Assembly: GCF_039539445.1 (NCBI RefSeq)
Contig: NZ_BAABDD010000001.1
Location: forward strand, 1-64,000
Reading direction: 5' to 3'
Length of the DNA stretch: 64,000 bases
Source: Salinactinospora qingdaonensis
GTDB taxonomy: Bacteria > Actinomycetota > Actinomycetes > Streptosporangiales > Streptosporangiaceae
Shown here: piece after piece, positions 1 to 6,824 of the stretch
Layout of the letters: each line of letters begins with the position of its first letter
Numbering within the stretch: position 1 is the stretch's first letter
The notes under the pieces: model-generated
What the model was told of the DNA's origin: nothing
The model's input: only the letters and a program-made list of their open reading frames with translations
The model's database searches: none
Made by a program: the position numbers and the translations under genes

Positions 1-2
1 GC

Positions 3-107
3 CACAACCAGGCCCTACTCTGCCTGGCACGCAGACGCTGCGACGTGTTGTTCGCGATGCTGCGTGACGGCACGTTCTACCAACCACCCACCGCTCTCGC
101 GGCTTGA
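3..107 (+). CDS. IS110-family transposase, C-terminal end (cut by window edge)
   Basis: The only open frame entering from the left edge ends at a TGA here. Its last 34 residues begin HNQALLCLARRR, continue CDVLFAMLRDGTFYQP and finish ALAA. This ending is characteristic of IS110-family transposases, the DEDD/serine enzymes that excise and integrate IS110 elements. The rest lies outside the window, so I cannot say whether the gene is intact. The stop codon lies inside GGCTTGACAAACCCATAG (101-118). That motif recurs with decayed flanks near 22187 and 50520, which supports reading it as an element end. Confidence 0.6.
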   Translation, partial: HNQALLCLARRRCDVLFAMLRDGTFYQPPTALAA

Positions 108-970
108 CAAACCCATAGAAGCACCCCCCCGGGGGTGCGGGAGGCCGCTAGAGGCCGGAAAGCGACGACGGAGCCCCCTTGTCTCCCCGACACCTAGGGC
201 CCTGGCCATCCAAACACAAGGCCAGGCTCGCGTGCCTGTTCGCGAAACCGCCACCTCGTGGCACAGGGTGGGGATGGCGCCCGCCCTAGATGCCGCCCCC
301 TTGGACCGTCGAGACCGCGCAACAATCGAGGCACAAGCCGCAGGCCCCCACGCCCTCACCAGCAACAGCCATCCCCACATCCACGAGACATAGACCCGAC
401 CGACGTCACAGCCGGGTGTTTCTCTAGGGGGCACGTCGGGTTCGGCGGTAACGAAGGCTGATCGTCTCACCACAAGTCCGAGCCCCGCAGCGAGACGACA
501 CCGGCCACGATCGACCCAAGCGACACCGTGGGGACCGCGCGGCGCATCGCCGCCGGCTACTTCGCCGCTCTGGACCAGCGACACCGGCACGGCGCCCAAG
601 CGCCCATCCGCGAGTACGGGGACCGGAGACTGTCGATGCTCCGGGGCCGCCCCCCATCGGGCCGTGAGCGGGCCGCCGGCACGGTGGTCACGGGCGGTGC
701 GGCGCCAGCGTCGCCCATGGCCGCATCGGTGCCGCCCTGCCGGCCCGGCTTTCCGTATGGCCGCTGGCAGCGGCCTCGGGTCGGCGCGGATGTGCGGCGC
801 TGGCGGCAGTGCCACTGGGCGCGGCGGTCCACCCGCGCCGGGCACGAGCCGCCCGCCGCTCCCTTCCGTTCTTGGCACTACGCCGACCCGAACCATTCGG
901 AGGGGCTGACGGAGCCCACCTGGCACGGCAGAGTCAGCCACGCCAGAAGAGTTCGAGGAGGAACCGTTCC
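108..970. other. gene-free left flank of the biosynthetic cluster
   Basis: No convincing gene lies here. Positions 108-345 are insertion-element debris (see the repeat at 124-345). Positions 486-660 read as a plausible but start-less protein fragment (SETTPATIDPSDTVGTARR, then IAAGYFAALD) that loses protein-like character afterwards, so it may be a decayed gene. The Shine-Dalgarno sequence of the chorismate mutase gene (GAGGAGGA) is at 955-962. I could not identify a promoter. Confidence 0.4.
124..345 (+). repeat. dispersed repeat, copy A (inverted partner at 21690-21935)
   Basis: Read forward, this stretch aligns with the reverse complement of about 21690-21935. Shared blocks include AGGCCGCTAGAGGCCGG, GCGACGACGG, CTGTTCGCG, GTGGCACAGGG and CCCGCCCT. 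It ends in a degenerate copy (303-338) of the dispersed 35-bp palindromic core, reading GTCGAGACCGCGCAACAATC then GAGGCAC. The two copies are in opposite orientation about 21 kb apart and could in principle recombine to invert the intervening DNA. Confidence 0.5.
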
Positions 971-1273
971 ATGGCCGAAGAGCCGGTGGCCGTCAGCGAT
1001 CTTGAAAAGCTGCGCGAGAGGATGAGCCAGATCGACGAGCGTCTGCTCGACACCCTGCGCGAACGCATCGAATGCGGGGTGGAGATCGCCCATCACAAGC
1101 GCGAGAACAACATACCGATGATGCAGCCCCACCGGATCGGCGTCGCGCAGCAGCGGGCCGCCGAGTACGGGCAACGGCACGGGATCAACACCGACTTCCT
1201 GCGGCAGCTCTACGATCTCGTCATCAGCGAGACCTGCCGAGTGGAGGACGTCGTGATCGGGAGATCAGAGTGA
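971..1273 (+). CDS. papB: chorismate mutase, AroQ type (4-amino-4-deoxychorismate mutase, PapB-like)
   Basis: A 100-residue all-helical AroQ-type mutase, the normal size for a single-domain enzyme. The N-terminal helix carries LEKLRERMSQIDERLLDTLRE, followed by the basic segment AHHKRE and a C-terminal helix LRQLYDLVISE, the usual positions of the arginine and lysine ligands for the substrate. ATG at 971 is chosen because GAGGAGGA lies 8 bases upstream. The TGA overlaps the GTG of the next gene (GTGA). Beside an aminodeoxychorismate synthase and a prephenate-dehydrogenase homologue, the probable reaction is 4-amino-4-deoxychorismate to 4-amino-4-deoxyprephenate, as in the pristinamycin and chloramphenicol pathways. 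A plain chorismate mutase cannot be excluded from sequence alone. Confidence 0.85.
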   Translation: MAEEPVAVSDLEKLRERMSQIDERLLDTLRERIECGVEIAHHKRENNIPMMQPHRIGVAQQRAAEYGQRHGINTDFLRQLYDLVISETCRVEDVVIGRSE

Positions 1274-3423
1274 GATCTCTGCTCATCGACAACTATGACT
1301 CCTTCACCTACAACCTCTACCAACTCATCAGCGAGGTGACCGAGCAGCCGCCGGTCGTGGTACGCAACGACGCCGACTGGCGGGAACTGCGGCTCAGCGA
1401 GTTCGACGCCGTGGTGATCTCTCCTGGCCCTGGTCGACCGGAGCGGCAACGCGACTTCGGGGTGAGCTCGCGTGTCATCGTCGAGAGCGGGCTTCCGGTA
1501 CTGGGGGTCTGCCTGGGCCATCAAGGGGTGTGCCATCTCTTCGGCGGCGGGATCGTCTCCGCTCCCGAGCCGATGCACGGCCGGGTCTCGGCGGTGCATC
1601 ACAGCGGTGTCGACATCTTCGCCGGCCTGCCCTCCCCGTTCGACACGGTGCGCTACCACTCGTTGGCAGCGGCCGACCTGCCCGAGGAGCTAGAGGCGAT
1701 CGCCTGGACCGACGACGGGGTCGTGATGGGGGTGCGCCACCGGAGCGAGCCCATCTGGGGTGTGCAGTTCCATCCGGAGTCGATCAGCAGCACCTACGGT
1801 CACGATCTGGTGGCCAATTTCCGTGATCTGGCGCTCCAACAGCGGCGCTCGCCTTACCGGGTGCACGTGCGAAAACTGGCCGACTGCCCCGACACCGAGG
1901 CGGCCTACCGCGCACTGTTCGCCGGACAGCAGCACAGTTTCTGGCTGGACAGCAGCAGCGTGATCGAGGGGTTCTCCCGCTTCTCGTTCATGGGTGGCTG
2001 CGGTCCGCTGGGCGAGTACGTCACCTACCGGGTGCCAGAGGGCGTGGTCACCGTGCATCGGCCCGGCCGCGACGAGACCGCCGGTGAGGCTGTTGAGCAG
2101 GAGCCCGCAGAGGAGCGAGTCGAGCAGGGGTTCTTCAGCTACCTGGAGGATCAACTCCAGCAGCGCGCGGTCCCCAAACCCGAAGGGCTACCGTTCGACT
2201 TCAATCTGGGCTATGTGGGCTATCTGGGCTATGAGCTCAAGGCCGAAAGCGGCGGTCAGGCCGTGCACAAGGCCGAGACCCCCGACGCGGCGCTGCTGTT
2301 CACCGACCGGATGCTGGCCGTCGACCACGTCGAGGGCACCTGCTACCTGCTGACACTGTCGCGCGGCGACGCGACCGAGCCGCTGGCCTGGCTGGAGCAG
2401 GCCAGGGCGCGGCTGGCACACGTGACCGAACCGACGCCGGCGCCGCCGGAGCACACGACCTTCACCGGCACAGGGATGACCGATCCCGCCAGCGCAGAAC
2501 TCGTCGAGCTGCGCCATGACCGGCAGGGCTACCTCAACCGCATCGCCGAGAGTCTGGAGCTGATCCGCCAAGGGGAGAGCTACGAGATCTGCCTGACCAA
2601 CGCGGTCACGGTACGAACCCCTATCGTGGCGCTGGACACCTACGCGCTGCTGCGACGCATCAGCCCCGTCCCCTACGGGGCGCTGCTGGACTTTCCCGAG
2701 GTCGCCGTGCTCAGCGCCTCCCCCGAGCGCTTCCTCACCATGGGGACCGACCGGGTGTTCGAGTCCAAACCCATCAAGGGGACGCGCCCCCGCGGCGCCA
2801 CCCCCGAAGAGGACGAGGAGCTGCGCCAGGATCTGCTCACTCGGGAGAAGGACCGCTCCGAGAACCTGATGATCGTGGACCTGCTGCGCAACGACCTCAA
2901 CCGGGTGGGGGAGGTCGGGTCGGTGCACGTGCCGCGACTGTTCCACGTGGAGACCTACGCGACGGTGCACCAGTTAGTGTCGACGATCCGCGGCACGCTG
3001 CGCGCGGAGGAGTCGGCGGTGGGGTGCGTGCGGGCCGCCTTCCCCGGCGGGTCGATGACCGGGGCGCCCAAGATCCGCACTATGGAGATCATCGACCAAC
3101 TCGAAGAGGGACCGCGCGGAGTGTACTCCGGTGCTTTGGGGTGGTTCTCGCTGAGCGGGGCCATGGACCTGAGCATCGTCATCCGAACCCTGGTGGCTCA
3201 CGGTGACCGGGTCAGCTTCGGGGTGGGGGGCGCCATCGTCGCGCTCTCGGACCCTGAAGAGGAGTTCGAGGAGACCACGGTGAAGTCGCGGGCCATGGTC
3301 TCGGCCGTGCTGGCCACCGCTACCCCACCGACGCCGGCTCGCCCCGAGGTGACGTCCGGAGAGGCGCCCTCGCCGTCGGGGAGCGCGGCGTCCCGACTGA
3401 CACCGGCGGGGGGCTCGACATGA
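1270..3423 (+). CDS. papA: fused aminodeoxychorismate synthase (PabA-PabB type, PapA-like)
   Basis: 717 residues. The N-terminal third is a class I glutamine amidotransferase: DNYDSFTYNL at the start, nucleophile C81 in GVCLGHQ, and H168/E170 in VQFHPES. The C-terminal part is a chorismate-binding domain ending with PGGSMTGAPKIRTMEIID. K503 in PIKGT is the PabB-type lysine; anthranilate synthases have PIAGT there. This indicates 4-amino-4-deoxychorismate as product rather than anthranilate. The GTG at 1270 overlaps the mutase stop; the frame is open further upstream, but that part overlaps papB and is not family sequence. The 3' end overlaps the next gene (ATGA). It should supply the amino group that becomes the para-amine of 4-aminophenylalanine. 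Confidence 0.9.
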   Translation: MRSLLIDNYDSFTYNLYQLISEVTEQPPVVVRNDADWRELRLSEFDAVVISPGPGRPERQRDFGVSSRVIVESGLPVLGVCLGHQGVCHLFGGGIVSAPEPMHGRVSAVHHSGVDIFAGLPSPFDTVRYHSLAAADLPEELEAIAWTDDGVVMGVRHRSEPIWGVQFHPESISSTYGHDLVANFRDLALQQRRSPYRVHVRKLADCPDTEAAYRALFAGQQHSFWLDSSSVIEGFSRFSFMGGCGPLGEYVTYRVPEGVVTVHRPGRDETAGEAVEQEPAEERVEQGFFSYLEDQLQQRAVPKPEGLPFDFNLGYVGYLGYELKAESGGQAVHKAETPDAALLFTDRMLAVDHVEGTCYLLTLSRGDATEPLAWLEQARARLAHVTEPTPAPPEHTTFTGTGMTDPASAELVELRHDRQGYLNRIAESLELIRQGESYEICLTNAVTVRTPIVALDTYALLRRISPVPYGALLDFPEVAVLSASPERFLTMGTDRVFESKPIKGTRPRGATPEEDEELRQDLLTREKDRSENLMIVDLLRNDLNRVGEVGSVHVPRLFHVETYATVHQLVSTIRGTLRAEESAVGCVRAAFPGGSMTGAPKIRTMEIIDQLEEGPRGVYSGALGWFSLSGAMDLSIVIRTLVAHGDRVSFGVGGAIVALSDPEEEFEETTVKSRAMVSAVLATATPPTPARPEVTSGEAPSPSGSAASRLTPAGGST

Positions 3424-4304
3424 TCGGGCGCTGCGTGGTGATCGGCGGCGGCGCTGTGGGCAAACTGTTCGCCGAGCGGCTCCACAACACGGGAGCGCGG
3501 GTCCGCGTCTTCGACCGGGCTGCCCAGGAGCGGTCCGCGGGTACGGGCGTGCCCCAGGAGCACGGTGACGTCACCGCCATCGACCCCGCCATGGCAGCCG
3601 AGCTCGGTCAGGCCGATCTGGTGGTGCTGGCGGTGCCGGAGCCGGTGGCCATAGCCGCGGTTCCCGGGCTGTTGGCCGCGCTGCCCGCCGGCTCGCTACT
3701 GGTGGACACGCTCTCGGTGAAGCAACCCATCGCCGCCGCCGTGGAGTCGGCCGCCCCCGGCGCGAAGGACGTCGAGGTGGTGAGTGTGAACCCGATGTTC
3801 GCCCCGGCGCTGGGGTTCGAGAACCGGCCGGTGGCGGCAGTGGCCCTACGGGAAGGGCCACGGTCCCAGGAGATGCTGGGGCTGATCGAGTCGTGGGGCG
3901 GAGGCGTGGTGCGGATGAGCGCCGAGCAGCACGACCGGCTGAGCAGCGCAACCCAAGCGTTGACGCACGCGACGGTGCTGGCGTTTGGCACCGCTCTGAC
4001 CGAGTTGGGCGTCGATGCCGAGGAGCTGCGCGCGGTCGCCCCGCCCCCGCACGCCACTCTGCTGGCGCTGCTGGCTCGGATCGTCTCCGGGGCTCCGGAA
4101 GTGTACTGGGACGTGCAGTCGGCCAACCCGGAGGCAGCACGGGCGCGCGAGGCGCTGGCCGAGGGCGCGCGCCGGATCGACACAGCCGTGCAAGACGGCG
4201 GCGAAGCCGACTTCACCAACGCCTTAGCCGCTGTGCGGTCCTTCCTCGGCGATGACCTGCCCGCCCACGGCGAACGCTGCGCGCGGCTGTTCGCCCTGAT
4301 CTAA
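3420..4304 (+). CDS. papC: prephenate dehydrogenase-like oxidoreductase (PapC-like)
   Basis: 294 residues of the TyrA/prephenate dehydrogenase family. The Rossmann motif VVIGGGAVGKLFAERL is at the N-terminus, followed by VLAVPEPVAI and SVKQPI, then the helical dimerisation half containing HATVLAFGTAL. The start overlaps the papA stop as ATGA, so translation is probably coupled. In this context the substrate should be 4-amino-4-deoxyprephenate, oxidatively decarboxylated to 4-aminophenylpyruvate. There is no ACT domain, so feedback control by tyrosine, usual for primary-metabolism TyrA, is not expected. Confidence 0.82.
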   Translation: MIGRCVVIGGGAVGKLFAERLHNTGARVRVFDRAAQERSAGTGVPQEHGDVTAIDPAMAAELGQADLVVLAVPEPVAIAAVPGLLAALPAGSLLVDTLSVKQPIAAAVESAAPGAKDVEVVSVNPMFAPALGFENRPVAAVALREGPRSQEMLGLIESWGGGVVRMSAEQHDRLSSATQALTHATVLAFGTALTELGVDAEELRAVAPPPHATLLALLARIVSGAPEVYWDVQSANPEAARAREALAEGARRIDTAVQDGGEADFTNALAAVRSFLGDDLPAHGERCARLFALI

Positions 4305-4387
4305 CCCCCCTCGGGCGCGGTCGAGCCGATCACCCCTGCGACCGCCCCGAATCCCTGTCGATCCATTCTCCTAAGGAAGGTGGATTC

Positions 4388-6058
4388 ATGTCCGAGTTCG
4401 CGGCAACTGTCCTCTCGCCAGGGCAGCGCGAGAAAATGTCGGAGGACACCACAGTGGGGGGTGGCAACCTGCTGGCCTCGGCTATCGCTACCAACCCCGC
4501 TCCCGCCACCCCCTTCATCCACAGTGCCCGTCCGCTGACCACAACCGACGGCGAGCGCAAGCACGACTTCAGCCTGCTGCAACTGGATCAGCTAACCCAA
4601 AGCTGGTCGGCCTGGTACCTGGAGCAGGGCGTGGCTCCGCGCGACCGCGTCGCGGTGTGGCTGGAAGACTCCTTCGCCTACTCGCTGCACTTCTACGCGC
4701 TGGCCCAGATCGGCGCCATCGCGGTGCTGATCAACAGCAAGGCGCCGGAAGCCATCGCGCGCTCGCTGATCGAACAGACCGGGCCGGTGGGGCTGTACAC
4801 CGACCGGGCCCGCGCGGCGATCCTGCGGGAGGGGGCGGGCACTCCCGAGGAGCTGAGCTGGGTCCAGACGGAAGAGGAGCTTCCCGCTCCCGCTCCGGCG
4901 CAACTGCCCGACAGCGCCCGCTTCGGCCACGTCGCGGAGGACCCGGTGGTCATCCTGCACTCCTCGGGGACCACCGGCCGCCCCAAGCCGACCATCCACA
5001 CCCACCGCTCGATCGTCTCCGGCCCGGCGTTTCGGCTGGTGGATCACAAGGAGAGCCCGGGCGCGCTGATGATGACGGCGCTGCCGCAGTCGCACCTGGG
5101 CTGCATCGCCTACACCGTCTACGCCGTGCTGGGCGGAACCCCCATCGTGGCGTTGCGGGACTGCCCCGGCGCCGAGCTGGCCGAGGCCGTGCGGCGGCAC
5201 CGGCCGACCTCGGTGATGTCGTTCGCGCACGGCTATGCCGAATTGGCGGCGCTGGACCTGGAGCCGGGAACGCTGGACTCGGTGGACGTGTGGGTCTCCA
5301 TCGGCGACGCCGTGCACCAGTCCCACATGACCCGAATCCTCTCCCAACGCGACCCGCAGCGGGCGCCGGCGGCGTTCTTCGACCGGCTCGGCACCACCGA
5401 GCTGGGCTGGGGGGTGCTGCTGAAGATCCGCACTTTGGAGACCGAGCGCAACGACCGTTGCGCCGGCAAGCCGGTGGGGGTCGCCGACGTCGCCGTGCTA
5501 CGCAAGGACGGCACACCCACTCAGCCGGGCGAGGTCGGTCTGCTGGGTGCGAGGGGCCCCGCGATCACGGCCGGCTACTGGAACGCCTCCGACCTGACCT
5601 ACCGGCACCGGCTGGCCGGCTACTGGCTCACCGGTGACATGGCCTACCGAGACGACAACGACGACCACTATCTGGTGGACCGTGCCGTCGACACCCTCGA
5701 GACCGCCGAAGGTCCCGGGTACTCGGTGCTGATGGAGGAGCTGCTGCTCAACGAGGTCCCCGAGATCGTCGACGCCGCCGTGGTCGCCGGCCACCGGCAG
5801 GGACAGCAGGTTCCGGTGGCGGTGGTGACCACCGGCGACGCTCGCGCGGAGCCGGAGAAGCTGCTCGCCAAAGCCAACGAGGTCCTCCAGGGGGCGAACC
5901 AGCCCCGGCTGGCACTGCTGGAGATCGCCCACACCGAGGCGGACTTCCCGGTCGGCGTGACCGGAAAAGTCCTCAAGCGTCAGCTTCGGGAGAAGTACGA
6001 CGCTGTGGATTCCTACCTCCACAATGGTGACGGTAAGTCGCTGGCAGTCACATTCTGA
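4388..6058 (+). CDS. AMP-forming acyl/aryl ligase (ANL superfamily)
   Basis: 556 residues. ANL signatures in order: P-loop HSSGTTGRPKPTIHTH, the adenine-site region around RLGTTELGWG, the A7-like YWLTGDMAYRDD, hinge region LVDRAVDTLET, and the C-terminal lysine in PVGVTGKVLKRQL. It should activate a carboxylic acid as an acyl-adenylate and pass it to CoA, a thiol or an amine. No carrier protein is encoded nearby, so the acceptor is unknown. ATG at 4388 follows AAGGAAGG at about 4376-4383. An 83-base gap separates it from papC. Within this cluster it may activate an acyl cap or an aryl amino-acid-derived acid; the substrate cannot be read from the sequence. Confidence 0.82.
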   Translation: MSEFAATVLSPGQREKMSEDTTVGGGNLLASAIATNPAPATPFIHSARPLTTTDGERKHDFSLLQLDQLTQSWSAWYLEQGVAPRDRVAVWLEDSFAYSLHFYALAQIGAIAVLINSKAPEAIARSLIEQTGPVGLYTDRARAAILREGAGTPEELSWVQTEEELPAPAPAQLPDSARFGHVAEDPVVILHSSGTTGRPKPTIHTHRSIVSGPAFRLVDHKESPGALMMTALPQSHLGCIAYTVYAVLGGTPIVALRDCPGAELAEAVRRHRPTSVMSFAHGYAELAALDLEPGTLDSVDVWVSIGDAVHQSHMTRILSQRDPQRAPAAFFDRLGTTELGWGVLLKIRTLETERNDRCAGKPVGVADVAVLRKDGTPTQPGEVGLLGARGPAITAGYWNASDLTYRHRLAGYWLTGDMAYRDDNDDHYLVDRAVDTLETAEGPGYSVLMEELLLNEVPEIVDAAVVAGHRQGQQVPVAVVTTGDARAEPEKLLAKANEVLQGANQPRLALLEIAHTEADFPVGVTGKVLKRQLREKYDAVDSYLHNGDGKSLAVTF

Positions 6059-6077
6059 GCCCCACGGAGGCACTTCC

Positions 6078-6746
6078 ATGACCCCCCACGACTCCCCTGG
6101 CGCCACCGTCGACGACCGTCGGGACACCGGCCGGGAGGGGACCCCGTTGCCCCGAGTCGACTTCTACTTCGATCCCGCCTGCCCGTTCGCCTGGATCACC
6201 TCCCGCTGGATGCTGGAGGTGAGCCGGTACCGGGAACTGGAGCTGCACTTCCGCGTGATGAGCCTCTACGTGCTCAACGAGGAGCGCGAGCTGCCGGACT
6301 GGTACCGCGAGCTCGTCGACAAGTCACTGGCGCTGGTGCGCATCGCCACCGCTGCCGCGCAGCAGCACGGCGAGGAGGTGCTGGACGGCCTCTACACGGC
6401 TATGGGCACCCGCATCCACAACGGCGGCGAGAAAGATTTCCACGCCGTCGCGCGCGACGCGCTGGCCGAGACAGGGCTGCCCGCGGCGCTGCTGGCGGCG
6501 GGCGAGAGCGAGGACTACGACGAGGCCCTGCGCAAAAGCCATCACGAGGGACTGGCCCCGGTCGGTGAGGACCTGGGAACCCCCGCCGTCCACATCGACG
6601 GGGTGGCGTTCTTCGGGCCGGTGCTGAACTCGATCCCCCGCGGCGAGGAAGCGGTCCGCATCTTCGACGGTGCCCGGGCCCTCGCCGGCTACCCGGACTT
6701 CTTCGAGATGAAGCGTGCCCGGACCGGGAAGCTGAGGTTCGACTGA
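6078..6746 (+). CDS. DsbA-family protein of the Rv2466c (mycothiol-dependent nitroreductase) type, monothiol variant
   Basis: 222 residues with a thioredoxin-fold/helical-insert layout very close to mycobacterial Rv2466c: DFYFDP at the active site, WITSRWMLEV, YTAMGTRIHN, LRKSHHEG, GTPAVHIDGVAFFGPVL and a C-terminal FFEMKR. Rv2466c has a CPWC redox pair. Here the motif is C35-P-F-A38, so the resolving cysteine is missing. ATG at 6078 is preferred over one 18 codons upstream because ACGGAGG lies 7 bases before it. A pathway role such as mycothiol addition, isomerisation or reduction of an N-oxidised aryl intermediate is inference; the lost cysteine argues against simple disulfide chemistry. 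Confidence 0.82.
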   Translation: MTPHDSPGATVDDRRDTGREGTPLPRVDFYFDPACPFAWITSRWMLEVSRYRELELHFRVMSLYVLNEERELPDWYRELVDKSLALVRIATAAAQQHGEEVLDGLYTAMGTRIHNGGEKDFHAVARDALAETGLPAALLAAGESEDYDEALRKSHHEGLAPVGEDLGTPAVHIDGVAFFGPVLNSIPRGEEAVRIFDGARALAGYPDFFEMKRARTGKLRFD

Positions 6747-6764
6747 GCCCCCGTCATGGCCACC

Positions 6765-6800
6765 GGTGGAGCGCTGCCCCCTGCCGGGTGGCGCTCCACC
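6765..6800 (+). promoter_or_regulatory. intra-operon hairpin
   Basis: Perfect 10-bp inverted repeat: GGTGGAGCGC (6765-6774) and GCGCTCCACC (6791-6800) around a 16-base loop. It lies between the DsbA-like stop (6746) and the start of the double ATP-grasp gene (6825). A short CTCTTT follows, weaker than a classical U-tract. It could attenuate or stabilise the transcript at the boundary between the precursor genes and the ligation/export genes. Confidence 0.5.
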
Positions 6801-6824
6801 CCTGCTCTTTGTGAGGAAACGAAC

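Noticed and set aside
15..941. 308-codon open frame on the minus strand across the left flank
   Set aside because: It is antisense to the IS110 ending and the repeat debris, is Arg/Pro/Gly-rich with no family sequence, and has no ribosome-binding site. GC-rich DNA gives such frames by chance.
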